Origin: Desulfurococcaceae archaeon
GTDB lineage: Archaea; Thermoproteota; Thermoprotei_A; Sulfolobales; Ignisphaeraceae
Direction of reading: 5' to 3'
Assembly (NCBI GenBank): GCA_020832925.1
Contig: JAJHRF010000008.1
Span: 1-52,793 of the forward strand
DNA length: 52,793 nucleotides
The position numbers and the translations under genes are program-made. Every line of letters begins with the position of its first letter. Position 1 is the first letter of the stretch. Positions 8,564 to 18,333 of this stretch are shown here, piece by piece. The notes below the pieces were generated by a model. The model saw only the letters and a list, made by a program, of their open reading frames with translations. It searched no databases and had not been told where the DNA came from.

Positions 8564-9475
8564 TCATAGTTTATCTAGAAGTTCTCTAAGCTTGTTCCTA
8601 ACATCTTCTACACTTCTATAGCTCTTCAACTTCTCGATAACCTCTCTAAACATCTTACCAACTTCTCTATCCTGGAATAACGCTGACAACCCTTCCTCTA
8701 TAATATTTTCATCTAGGTAAACCATTTTAACAGATACCCCTCCATCGATAACTATGTTTACACCTGTAATCCATGAAGCTTCATCTGAAGCAAGGAAAGC
8801 TACTAAAGCAGCTATATCCTCAGGTTTCCCTACTCTTCCAGCCGGATGCCAAGAATGATCAAGAGGTGTTAACCGGGATTTTCTAGGAGGTACCTGCCAC
8901 TCCGATGTATCTACCCACCCAGGTGAAATAGCTATAACTCTTATACCGTATTTAGCAAGAGAAATAGCGAGAGAATGGGTTAAAGCAATTAAACCTCCTT
9001 TAGATGCAGAATAAGGTTCTGTATTAGGTTCTGATTGAAATGCTCTTGTAGAAGCAATATTCACTATAACCCCTTTCCCGATCTTCATATATTTAACAGC
9101 ATACTTAGCACATAGCCATGCACCTGTTAGATTCACATCAATAACTCTTCTCCATTCATCAAAAGTCTGCTCCTCTAAACTTTTACCTGAGGAACCTATA
9201 CCAGCATTATTAACTAGAACGTTGATTGCTTTAAACTTCTGGTATACAAGATCCATAGCATTCTTCACATGTTCTTCATTAGAAACATCGGCATATATAT
9301 AGATAGCATCTATACCTTTAGACCTAAACTCGTTAACTCTGTACTCCCCAGCTTCTCTATCTATATCTAGTATAGCCACTTTGCATCCCTCAACCCCCAA
9401 TCTATAAGCTATAGCTGCACCGATACCCCTAGCTCCACCAGTAACTACGCAAACCTTACCATCAAATCTACCCAT
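8564..9475 (-). CDS. Short-chain dehydrogenase/reductase (SDR) with C-terminal extension
   Basis: A classical SDR: NAD(P)-binding TGGARGIG at 12-19, Asp (ILDID) after the second strand favouring NAD(H), NNAG at 89-92, Asn115, catalytic Ser142, Tyr155 and Lys159 (YSASK). The fold's normal end (INGGV-type INVVIDGG region, here NIVIDGG) is at about residue 250; the remaining ~50 residues form a charged, helical extension that is not usual for glucose/fucose dehydrogenases of this class. The substrate cannot be told. Given the sugar genes elsewhere in the window a sugar or polyol dehydrogenase is possible. Confidence 0.85.
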   Translation of the reverse strand: MGRFDGKVCVVTGGARGIGAAIAYRLGVEGCKVAILDIDREAGEYRVNEFRSKGIDAIYIYADVSNEEHVKNAMDLVYQKFKAINVLVNNAGIGSSGKSLEEQTFDEWRRVIDVNLTGAWLCAKYAVKYMKIGKGVIVNIASTRAFQSEPNTEPYSASKGGLIALTHSLAISLAKYGIRVIAISPGWVDTSEWQVPPRKSRLTPLDHSWHPAGRVGKPEDIAALVAFLASDEASWITGVNIVIDGGVSVKMVYLDENIIEEGLSALFQDREVGKMFREVIEKLKSYRSVEDVRNKLRELLDKL

Positions 9476-9695
9476 AACCTAAACCCTGTAACCAGATACC
9501 GTGGACAGATTTTATAAATTAATAATGTATCTGTATCTACTTGACTAACTCTACAAGCTATCGATATGGATGTAAACTTGTTATATACCTAAGTTTCCAA
9601 AGGTTTAAATACTTCTCCCTCTTAAATATTTTTGACGAACTACCGAGTATAGCTATGCTGTTGATTTTAGTATAGTACAAAACCCTAGGTTAGGT

Positions 9696-11108
9696 ATGTC
9701 TAGAATAGTTTCACAAAGCATTGAGAGGTATAGAGAGAATTGTTTCAGGACCAATACTTTCGACGATGTTTAGGTTAGGTTTTCCGCTTATGATAACGGA
9801 TGTAATTATGCTTATATACAATTTAACTGATGCTTATTGGTTAAGTCAGTTTAGTAGCTATGCTTTAGCTGTTCCTAGACAGACATGGCCTATGTTCTTG
9901 GTGTTCAACTCTATCATTATAGGTATTACTAATGCGAATCTAGCTATACTATCCCAGTACATCGGTGCTCAGATGTATGATAAGGTTAGCGAAACAGTTT
10001 CAAAGTTTTTCACTGTTTGTTTAACGATATCAACGATTCTGTTTATCCTATATGAATAACTTAAATACTATATGTTTGCTATACTTATGAATGTTACTAA
10101 AGAAATCCTAGCTGATGTTTTAGGCTATGCAGAGCAGAAATAATAGCGTTGGACTGTATAAGTTTCGGTTTCAGCATATCTATTTCAACACTAATGCAAG
10201 CCTTCGGCGATACCCATACCCCTGCAAGAGTTATAGGGATCGGAGCTATTTTGAACACCATCCTAGACCCTGTATTTATCTTAGGCTTCAACATTATCCC
10301 GCCTATGGGTGCTCGCGGAGCTGCTATAGCAACAGTTATCACGAAGTTATTCAGCAGTATACTACTCTTCTACTTATTCAAGAAGAGGTACCCGGAAATC
10401 AGGATAAGTTTCTCGAAACATATCGATAAAGAATGGTTATCCCTAAGCCTTAGAGCAGGTCTACCTGTAACCATTATGACTATCGCTGATGGTTTTGCAT
10501 TCGCTTTTTAGCAAGCTCTTGTCAATATTTTCGGTGTTGCAGCTACTAATGCGTTCGCTATAGGGTTCATAGTCTTCGATATAGCTAACGTAATTCTAAG
10601 AGGGTTTACAATGTCTATAAGTATAATGGTTGGGTAAAACCTTGGTGCAGGAAATACTAGAAGAGCTAGGGAAATAGCTTTAACAGCAGTTCACACAATA
10701 GCATTAATTGTATTTACAGGAGCTCTAATAGTCTTCATGTTCAAGGATCAATTAGTATCGGTATTTACAAACGATGTAGATATAGCTTTTGAAGCTAAGA
10801 AGCTTGTAAGTATTATAGCGTGGATACTACCTTTAATGATGTTATCATTTTTATCTATGTCTGTAGGTAGAGGATCGGGACATATGTTATTCCCTACTGT
10901 AAACAATATAGTTAGATTCTGGTTGATCAGAATAGGTCTAGGCTACATACTAGCCATATCATTTGGCGCGGATGTCAAAGGCGTATTGATATCTATTACG
11001 TTATCCGAGGTTGTAGGAGGGATAGCGTCGTATATGTGGATTAGGTATGGAGACTGGGTCAAACCTATAATAAAGCATAGAGCCTTATTGCAAACCCAAT
11101 CAACATAG
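9696..11108 (+). pseudogene. MATE-family multidrug exporter, pseudogene
   Basis: The pieces together read as one MATE transporter of about 460 residues: N-terminal part 9721-10059, middle part from about 10131, and C-terminal part to 11108. Recognisable motifs are RIVSGPILSTMFRLGFPLM, the AFGDTHTP loop and ILDPVFILGF. Damage: possible frameshift near 9715, TAA at 10057, loss of one base near 10129 (GYA then RAEIIALD in another frame), TAG at 10509 and TAA at 10635. The two last stops sit in the same frame, each where Gln would fit (C-to-T changes). Most of the sequence is still well preserved, so inactivation looks recent. Confidence 0.85.
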
Positions 11109-11235
11109 TAATGAAATAGCGATGGCTTTAACTATACCATGAATAACTCTACGCAGTAATTGACTATTATCGATGTTCTAAGTCTCGAAAATATTTTAAA
11201 GTTTGTGTTAAGTTTGTTGAAGATACGGTGGTGGT

Positions 11236-11766
11236 ATGGAGCTTGTTAAGAACGGTATCTCTATCAAGTTTGTTATTGGGGATTTAACGGAATTCGATGG
11301 CGACGCCATTGTGAATCCTGCAAACAAATTCTTGGTGATGGGTGGAGGTGTTGCGGGAGCTATTAAGAGGAAAGGAGGTAAAGAGATAGAGGATGAAGCA
11401 GTTAAGTATGCACCTATAGATATTGGTCAAGCTATTGTTACAAATGCTGGGAAATTGAAATGTAGAGCTGTTATCCATGCACCTACAGTTGAAGTACCTG
11501 GAGGTAGATCTACTCCTGAGTACGTATATAAAGCAACTTTAGCATCATTAAAGGTAGCTAAAGAGAAGAATTTCAAAAGTATTGCTTTTCCGTTGATGGG
11601 TGCAGGGGTTGGGGGTTTAGCTGTGGAGGAATCTATTGAGAGCATGGCTAAAGCATTCGAAGAACTAGGGCAAGGCCTCTCTATTCATATCTATTTGCTG
11701 AACGAAGAAATACTCAGTAAAGTGATCCAACATCTTAAGAATCTTGGATGGAAAGAAAAGCTATAA
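11236..11766 (+). CDS. Macro domain protein (ADP-ribose binding/hydrolase)
   Basis: A single macro domain of 176 residues: GDLTEFDGDAIVNPAN near the N-terminus, GGGVAGAI loop, and PLMGAGVGGLAVEES in the phosphate-binding turn. These bind ADP-ribose; many family members remove ADP-ribose from proteins, nucleic acids or O-acetyl-ADP-ribose. Family-typical Asn and Asp of the binding pocket are present. ATG 11236 is preceded by GGTGG. Sits alone between the MATE pseudogene and DUF211. Confidence 0.9.
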   Translation: MELVKNGISIKFVIGDLTEFDGDAIVNPANKFLVMGGGVAGAIKRKGGKEIEDEAVKYAPIDIGQAIVTNAGKLKCRAVIHAPTVEVPGGRSTPEYVYKATLASLKVAKEKNFKSIAFPLMGAGVGGLAVEESIESMAKAFEELGQGLSIHIYLLNEEILSKVIQHLKNLGWKEKL

Positions 11767-11937
11767 TGATTTTGTACGTGAAGTACTTAGATAGATCAAT
11801 ATATAGACAGATCTTATTCTGGTAAGAAGATAGCTATACCTAAACTATAACCCTAAGATATGGCCAAGTATAGGAAAATAAATACTTATAAATAGCTACT
11901 CTAGATAAGATTATTGTAGTTGTTGAAGATCTGCGGT

Positions 11938-12204
11938 ATGATGAGAATGGCTGTAACTAAGTTGGTGCTCGATGTTTTAAAAACAATTAAAGGATCCTCA
12001 ATTGTTGAGCTAGCTGAGAAGTTGATAGAGATACCTGGTGTACATAATGTGGATATAAAGGTTAATGAAGTTGATGTAGAGACATTGACTCTTACTGTAG
12101 TTATAGAGGGGGAAGACCTAGACTTTGCGAAAATTAAGAACATTATAGAGAGTACAGGTGCTGTTATCCATAGTGTTGATGAGGTAATAGCTGTTAAGAA
12201 ATAA
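11938..12204 (+). CDS. DUF211 family protein
   Basis: An 88-residue ferredoxin-like alpha/beta protein of the archaeal DUF211 family: TKLVLDVLKTIKGSSIVELA, then IPGVHNVDIKVNEVDVET and a C-terminal IHSVDEVIAV. The family oligomerises and its role is unknown; a regulatory or metal-sensing function has been suggested only by structure. Two consecutive ATGs (11938, 11941) are the likely starts; a TTG at 11920 is also in frame. The TATA box is in acttataaatag (11884-11895). Confidence 0.85.
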   Translation: MMRMAVTKLVLDVLKTIKGSSIVELAEKLIEIPGVHNVDIKVNEVDVETLTLTVVIEGEDLDFAKIKNIIESTGAVIHSVDEVIAVKK

Positions 12205-12261
12205 AAAGTATTGTGATGTTCACGAAGAGGATCGGTAACCGGTATACTACTCATATAACTA

Positions 12262-12475
12262 TGACTTCTAGATCCGACCTCCTCCCCACTCGCAGAAACC
12301 CCCACCCTTTAGGGCGGTGAGGTTTTGGATTACATCCCCTCTTTTTGAGGGTTTAATCCCAGGCTGGGTCTCTGGCCCGTTGCCCCTACCCAAGACAGGG
12401 TTCGGGGCTATGGATAAGCTGCTTATCATCGCCAATAGCTCAAAGAGTTTAACACTCATCACTAAAAACAATTAA
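12262..12475 (-). mobile_element. IS200/IS605-type right-end relic (omega-RNA-like)
   Basis: A GC-rich island in AT-rich DNA. Read on the minus strand it ends in a hairpin (accgccctaaagggtggg) followed by GTGGGGAGGAGGT, the layout typical of the right end of IS605-family TnpB elements. A 67-codon frame crosses it (APNPVLGRGNGPETQPGI and KALKGGGF-like LTALKGGGFCEWGGG), compatible with a TnpB tail. No TnpA or complete TnpB is present. The terminal part resembles the relic at 37450-37626. Confidence 0.55.
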
Positions 12476-12599
12476 ACAAAGAGAATCTACAAACTTTTCC
12501 CTTATCCCCACCTTAAAAGACGAAGCTTTCAGTTGTAATCAGTGGAGGTATTTCATCTTCATTAAATATATGTATTTTATCTATATATGCGGTAACTTA

Positions 12600-13576
12600 G
12601 TTGACTATCGATAATTTGTTGTAAGAGGTTCGAATACAACAATACATGGGAATACTGTTAGAAACTATAGATACGGGGGTCTAGGAGGTGTTCGGATGTA
12701 CGGCGATTTCATTAAGATCTACGAAAAACGTAATATTAAATAATGATTATGGAATAAGTTTTGAAGGTAATCATTTTGAGATATACTGTAATAACATAAC
12801 AGGTAACAATTATATTTGTTTCAGGATCTTCAAGTGATGTCGTAGTATATGATAATGTTATAGTGTTTAACGGAGGTAGTCATGAGCCTTTCTGCGGTGG
12901 TCCTGGGGCAGGTGTATGTATCTATGGATCTGATCACCATAATATAACATTCTATCACAATAGTTTCATTAAAAACTATCCTGATAACGAAAAACAGGTT
13001 TATCTCACTATCGCTGGCTATAAACGGGATAACGATTATCCTTTTGAATGTAACTATTGAAGTGATTACATAGATATAGATATAAAGAAGGGGGTAAAAC
13101 AAGGTGAACCAGGATCTGATGGAATTGGCGATTCGATATATTCAAGTATCTCTATATCCTAAAGAACAAGACAGATACCCTTTAATAAAGAGCACTCTAT
13201 GCTCTAAGAGAACCCAGCTCATTCTAAATCCACCTCCAAACATATCTACAGAACCTCCATTAATAAAGATTTCAAAACAAACCCCTACACCAACATCTAT
13301 AACATCAACGATAAAATACCATTAGCAAAACTCCTCCAATAAAAACTACTTCACTGCCAACTTGTACAACAATTAACATTACTAGCACATCTATCACAAA
13401 TAAAACGATTCCACCAACGACAACAATAACGACAACTGCTCAAGTATTCACAAGTATTGAAACTACTACAACAACCCTTCAGAAAACTTTTGATACGATT
13501 ATAATAATAGTTGTTAGTATAATAAATCGTTACTAGTATTATAACTATCTCTATATTGAGAAGACGAATGAAATAG
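12600..13576 (+). pseudogene. NosD-like beta-helix surface protein, pseudogene
   Basis: Peptide fragments in shifting frames match a right-handed beta-helix (NosD/periplasmic copper-binding type) protein: NTTIHGNTVRNYRYGG (about 12630), GISFEGNHFEIYCNNITG (12750), GSDHHNITFYHNSF (about 12929) and DRYPLIKST (about 13171). After that comes a Thr/Pro-rich stalk and a membrane anchor ending in ISILRRRMK just before TAG 13574-13576. Several frameshifts and stops separate the parts, and the start is lost. When intact it would have been a secreted, membrane-anchored protein similar in tail design to the Thr-rich protein at 17608. Confidence 0.75.
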
Positions 13577-13821
13577 TTTGTACAATACAAACTAACATAT
13601 CTTTTTATACATTCTTAAAATACCTATTTACAAGCTTTATAGAAAATTGAGAAATTTTGTGTTAATAGATTATAGATATTATTAGTATTGAGATGGTTGT
13701 CAGGTTAATTAGCAAAATAAGATTTTGACGATAAAACTGTACGTACTTCTAGTTAGAAGTGGTGATAGTTAGCTTAATTATTAAGACATGGGGGTAGTTC
13801 ATCTATTGAATGTTTTTATTT

Positions 13822-15639
13822 TTAGTGAACAGTTTTTGATAAATATCTTGGGCTATCTATAGGTCTATTCAATATTACCCCTAGTTTGTAAGCTAGGAAT
13901 TGTAGTGGAATTGCTAGAGCTATAGGTGCTAGATATCTAGATGTGAATGGTATAAGCACTTTTTGTACATTACTTAGTTCATGTATTTTTGTAGTTGTTT
14001 CAAATCCTATGACTGTAGTTGTAGCTTCTTTCTCTATTGCCATAGATATGAGGTTGTAAGTATCTTGAAGAGCTTGTTTTTCTATAGGCATTATAAATAT
14101 TGTGAACATTCCTTTCTCTATAATTGTTTGAGGACCGTGTTTGAATTCTCCTGCTTCAACACCTTCAGCATGTATATAAGCTGTTTCTTTAAATTTTAGT
14201 GCACCTTCTAAAGCTAGTGGGTATGTTAATCCTCTTGACACTATGTAACCACTTCTACAGTTCGCAATACTTTTTGCAGGTTCTTCTGTTTGTTTCTCGA
14301 TGATCTCCATGTTTTTCTCTAATTCTAAGCTAAACTTCTTTATCTCGTCTACTCTATCTCTATACTCTTTATCATCAATCCTCTTACTAGTTTTACCAGC
14401 TCTTAAAGCTATTAAGTATAGAAGTAGCAACGTAGATGTAAAAGTTTTTGTTGCTGGAATAGCTAGCTCAGGACCTGCACCTATTGGGAGGTATAGGTTG
14501 GAAAGATTAGCTAATCTAGAGCCTATATAGTTGGTAAGTCCAAGTATTGTAGCTCCTCTAAGTTTAGCTTCGAAAACAGATGTAAGTACATCACCTGTTT
14601 CACCTGATTGCGATATGGCTATAACAACTGTTCCTGGAGCAACATTATCTACATGGTATAGAGGAAATTCTGCTGCACTTACAACAATAGGTGTTACCCC
14701 AGCTAATTCAGATAGGTAGTAGGAACCTATGTAAGCTGCATGGAGACTTGTTCCATTGCCTATCATAAATATCTTCTCTGCATCTACAATAACTCTAGAG
14801 GCGAACGATAGGTATTTCTCTTGAACTGAGTAGAGTGTTCTTAGAATAGCTTCAGGTATCTCGTATATCTCTCTAAGCATGTGATGAGGATACCCATCTC
14901 TATCTACATACTTACTATCGATATCTAGTACCTTAAGTTCTTTACTTACAACCTTACCCTCGATAGTTTCTACATGTACACCATTTTGGTTAACTATAGC
15001 TATCTCCCCTCTATCAAGCTTGAAATACTTATCAACAACACTGTATAGAGCACCTCTACCAGAGGAGATAACGATAAAATCATCAGAAATACCTACGTAT
15101 AGCGGAGGTCCTCGAACGTATGCTGTAAACATCTTCTGTTCCAGGTCTAGTACAACAACACTGTAGAACCCGTCGATATCTTTGAGAACTTTTCTAAATG
15201 CTGAAACGAAGTCGTAGCCTTTACCAATGTTTTCCTCAATCATGTGAGCAATGATCTCGAAATCGCATCTAGATACAACTCTATGTCCTTTCAGAACTAC
15301 TTCATCCTTTAAAACCTCGTAATTAGCTATAGCCCCATCCCCAGCTACAGCAACCCTACTCCCACAATCAACATGGGGTTGGGTATTCTCTATATGAGGC
15401 TTGCCATGGGTAGCATATCTTGTATGTCCAAGAGCGATCCACGAAAATACCTTATCCAATCCATATCTCTCGTATACATAGTCAATCCTATACACATCCT
15501 TGTAAACAACAATACCATCTATAGGGATAGCTATACCACTACCACTAAAACCTCTAAACTCTAAAAGTTTAAGACCTTTAACAATATAAGGTATAACGTT
15601 ATTCTTTTTAATAGATAAAGCAGCATATATACCACCCAT
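13822..15639 (-). CDS. glmS: Glucosamine-fructose-6-phosphate aminotransferase (GlmS), glutaminase nucleophile missing
   Basis: GlmS converts fructose-6-phosphate to glucosamine-6-phosphate. The N-terminal half is a class II glutamine amidotransferase domain (GHTRYATHG, SRCDFEI), the C-terminal half two SIS sugar-isomerase domains (GNGTSLHAAY, SQSGETGD, PATKTF) ending in DSPRYLSKTVH. Oddity: the mature family N-terminus is Met-Cys-Gly-Ile, with Cys as nucleophile; here it is MGGIYA, and the oxyanion-hole HNG motif is GDG. The enzyme should therefore not hydrolyse glutamine and may use free ammonia. ATG 15639 is chosen over GTG 15648 because GGTG lies just ahead and the family starts there. 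Confidence 0.85.
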   Translation of the reverse strand: MGGIYAALSIKKNNVIPYIVKGLKLLEFRGFSGSGIAIPIDGIVVYKDVYRIDYVYERYGLDKVFSWIALGHTRYATHGKPHIENTQPHVDCGSRVAVAGDGAIANYEVLKDEVVLKGHRVVSRCDFEIIAHMIEENIGKGYDFVSAFRKVLKDIDGFYSVVVLDLEQKMFTAYVRGPPLYVGISDDFIVISSGRGALYSVVDKYFKLDRGEIAIVNQNGVHVETIEGKVVSKELKVLDIDSKYVDRDGYPHHMLREIYEIPEAILRTLYSVQEKYLSFASRVIVDAEKIFMIGNGTSLHAAYIGSYYLSELAGVTPIVVSAAEFPLYHVDNVAPGTVVIAISQSGETGDVLTSVFEAKLRGATILGLTNYIGSRLANLSNLYLPIGAGPELAIPATKTFTSTLLLLYLIALRAGKTSKRIDDKEYRDRVDEIKKFSLELEKNMEIIEKQTEEPAKSIANCRSGYIVSRGLTYPLALEGALKFKETAYIHAEGVEAGEFKHGPQTIIEKGMFTIFIMPIEKQALQDTYNLISMAIEKEATTTVIGFETTTKIHELSNVQKVLIPFTSRYLAPIALAIPLQFLAYKLGVILNRPIDSPRYLSKTVH

Positions 15640-15981
15640 AGCTAACACCGTGAAACTAACTTACTCTAGCACTATGAAAAATCCGATAATCAGCGTTAAT
15701 AAGCATAAAAGTATATCAAACCTATGTAACTGTAAGGATCTTAAGTATTGTTAAATCTTAGATATCTTCCTAGAAGTAGCGATAGCAAGGATAAAGTAGT
15801 TATTTTAGGTGTGTAATAACAAGGTTTATCTAATAACCTCGTGAAGAAGCTATATCCATCGATTTCACTTTTTGATGAAGAGTTTGTAAGGATTCTAAAA
15901 GCTCTCAACTAAAAGATTTTTAAACCAGGTTCGGGTAGTGTGATACAAGTAAGAGGGGTATCGCTAAGATAGGGTTTGGTT
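15640..15981. other. Intergenic stretch with KaiC-like gene promoter
   Basis: No gene seen in these 342 bases. TATA box tttttaaacc at 15917-15926, some 55 bases before the next gene, with ribosome site AGGGT at 15971-15975. Confidence 0.45.
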
Positions 15982-17376
15982 ATGGATAATGTTAAAGTTT
16001 TTAGAACTGGGGTTGAAGGTCTTGATACCTTAGTAGGAGAACTTTATCCTCCTTATACAGTTCTAGTAGCTGGGCACCCTGGTTCTGGTAAAACAACGTT
16101 AGCAGCATCTATATGTTATTTCAATACTGTTAAAGGGAATAAATGTCTATATGTCACAGTTTACGAAGAGAAGGAGAAGTTCTATAGATTTATGGAGAAA
16201 CTCGGTTTAAGGTTTAGAGATGTTGAGGAAAAGGGTTTGTTTAAGTTTATTAGATTTCCACTAGCACTTGATGTAGATAAAGCTCTCGAGGTTATATCTA
16301 AAACTGTTTCTGAGGAGAGTTTCGATATAGTTGTTGTTGACTCTGTTACAGCTTTAATAGATGTTCTTAAACTAGATATTGAGAAAAGAGCTCTACTCCT
16401 CAACTACTTCTACCAGTTACCAACAATAACGAACGGTTTACTGATATTAATAGCTGAGCTTCCCCATAGCAGAGAGGCCTTGGATCTAGGTTCAGCTGAA
16501 TTTATCGCTGATGCTGTTATAATATTGAAGAATGTTATAGAGGAGGGATTCGCTATCAGGTTGATGGAGATCAGGAAAGTTCGTGGAAAACCTATACACA
16601 TAGCAGAAGTTCCTTTCACAATGGTTGAAAACAAAGGTGTTAAGATATATGTTCCACCAATACTCGAGGAGATACCGAAGCAGAAAGAGGAGATATACCT
16701 GCCGTGTAGATATTTAAATGAGAAGATAGGTCATGTACATAAAGACTTCGTCGTAAACATATTCTCTCCACCAGAAACGGTGTACGGGAAAGATGCTCTA
16801 CTACTCCTCCTATCTATGGCTATAAAATACAACCTTAAGATACTGGTAATTAGCTACATATCTTCTCCAGCAACTTTAAGAGAAACATTGACTCTATTCC
16901 TTCATGATTACGGTATTGAAGAGAATCTTGCTGCAAAAATCCTGGATAACTACGTAGTTCTCAAAGGTATTAATCCGTATGCACAAAGCTTAACAGAATT
17001 AGCATCTAAAGAGCTTGAGCTTATCGATCAATACAACCCGGATATAGTTGTTTTCCACGGAGTACACGTTATTAAACATGACTACGTTAAATATTTCAGA
17101 GAACTGTACAACCAGATACTATACCTTAAGTACAGAGGTATCGGTATTGTTAGGATTGGTAATTGTGTAAACGAGGAAAGATGTGCAGATGAAGCTTCTA
17201 TATCGGATCTAACATTCAAAATAGAGAGAATTGTTAAAGAAAGTGGTTACGATTTTATTGTAAAGATATTTAGAAGATTCAGAGACCCACAAATAGTATC
17301 TAGTCGTGAAATAAGATTATGCTTAGAAGAAGCAATTAACGATATAAAGAACCGTTTGGAGAAGATCCGAATATAG
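15982..17376 (+). CDS. KaiC-like RecA-superfamily ATPase, second paralogue
   Basis: A 464-residue protein with the same architecture as the one at 1960. KaiC-type ATPase domain with Walker A GHPGSGKT at 31-38 and Walker B VVVDS at about 117-121, then a second domain (about 240-464) without a P-loop, where PPETVYGKDALLLLLSMA takes its place. Shared stretches with the paralogue include FIADAVIILK-type and EIRKVRGK motifs and GIGIVRIGNCV near the end. Predicted as a cytosolic regulatory ATPase or switch; partners unknown. ATG 15982 with AGGGT is the preferred start over TTG 15976. Confidence 0.75.
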   Translation: MDNVKVFRTGVEGLDTLVGELYPPYTVLVAGHPGSGKTTLAASICYFNTVKGNKCLYVTVYEEKEKFYRFMEKLGLRFRDVEEKGLFKFIRFPLALDVDKALEVISKTVSEESFDIVVVDSVTALIDVLKLDIEKRALLLNYFYQLPTITNGLLILIAELPHSREALDLGSAEFIADAVIILKNVIEEGFAIRLMEIRKVRGKPIHIAEVPFTMVENKGVKIYVPPILEEIPKQKEEIYLPCRYLNEKIGHVHKDFVVNIFSPPETVYGKDALLLLLSMAIKYNLKILVISYISSPATLRETLTLFLHDYGIEENLAAKILDNYVVLKGINPYAQSLTELASKELELIDQYNPDIVVFHGVHVIKHDYVKYFRELYNQILYLKYRGIGIVRIGNCVNEERCADEASISDLTFKIERIVKESGYDFIVKIFRRFRDPQIVSSREIRLCLEEAINDIKNRLEKIRI

Positions 17377-17607
17377 TTTAAGGAAACCTCGGTAAATCAA
17401 TAATCTTAATTATAGATGCTGACAACGTAGATATGGCTACAGTTACTTAGCTATAGTAATACAAAGGTCTACGTGTTCTCTAAGACCTAGAACCCAAACT
17501 TTACAATTTTTACCATGAATTGCTAAACGTAAATACTGTGAAATATATTCTGAAAATTAGTGTAGTTCCTCGATGAATTAGTGAAGTATTGATTTAAAAA
17601 AGGTGTA

Positions 17608-18333
17608 TCACTTTCTTCTCATTATTAGTGCAGATATTATAAAAGCTATAGCTGCTGCAATAACTACAAGTACTATTGTTATAGTCCACTCAGTTACAAA
17701 TTTAGTTGTTGTTACAACTGTCGGCGATGTCACGGTGTGAATTGTAGGCGTTGTTATTACCATGGTTGTAATCCTCTCGGTTATTATAGTCGTTGGTAAT
17801 GTAGTTGTTGTAGGTATAGTTGTTGTAGCAATTCTAGTTGTTGTTTCAGTAGTTGTATAGGTGGTTCTGAATGTTGTTAGTATAGTTGTAGGAGTTGTAA
17901 CTATTCTCTCAATAGTTGTAGTTCTAACTGTAGTTAAAGTATATGTTGTTGGAGAAGTAATCGTCGTCATAATTGTTGTTGGAGAAACCATTGTATAAGT
18001 TGTCATTATAGTAGTTGGTATAGTGCGTACCACTGTAGTTTCAACTACTGTAGTATATGTATAAACAGTTGTATACGTTATAGGTACTACTGTAGTTGTT
18101 TGAACTACTGTTGTAGGAACTGTCACCGTGGTTATGATGGTGGTAAGTGTAGGGATTAAAACTGTTGTATAGTAGTAATAGGTAATAGTGTAATAGTAAG
18201 TGATTGTGTAATAGTAATACTGATCCCCTACAATAGAAGCTAGTGTAGGAAGATTTAGCGAGGGGATAGACATTATCATAGCTATAGATATGATAACTAA
18301 CGGTATTAATAATGATAATGCTTTTCTCAACAT
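17608..18333 (-). CDS. Thr-rich, membrane-anchored surface protein
   Basis: A 241-residue secreted protein. Signal-peptide-like segment at 5-25 (LSLLIPLVIISIAMIMS), a short Tyr-rich stretch (YYYYTITYYYTITYYYY), about 150 residues of Thr/Val/Ile/Pro low-complexity sequence, and a C-terminal membrane helix (about 216-237) followed by RRK. This is the layout of crenarchaeal S-layer-associated stalk proteins, where Thr-rich spacers are thought to be heavily O-glycosylated. It has no recognisable catalytic domain. The internal sequence is repetitive, so length may vary between strains. Confidence 0.75.
   Translation of the reverse strand: MLRKALSLLIPLVIISIAMIMSIPSLNLPTLASIVGDQYYYYTITYYYTITYYYYTTVLIPTLTTIITTVTVPTTVVQTTTVVPITYTTVYTYTTVVETTVVRTIPTTIMTTYTMVSPTTIMTTITSPTTYTLTTVRTTTIERIVTTPTTILTTFRTTYTTTETTTRIATTTIPTTTTLPTTIITERITTMVITTPTIHTVTSPTVVTTTKFVTEWTITIVLVVIAAAIAFIISALIMRRK

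Noticed and set aside
10509-10637. In-frame TAG and TAA in the MATE gene as translational read-through or pyrrolysine codons
   Set aside because: Other lesions (TAA at 10057 and a one-base frameshift near 10129) also break the gene, and both codons fit simple C-to-T changes in Gln codons.
12205-12250. GTGATGT motif after DUF211
   Set aside because: No CTGA box follows at 12 nt.
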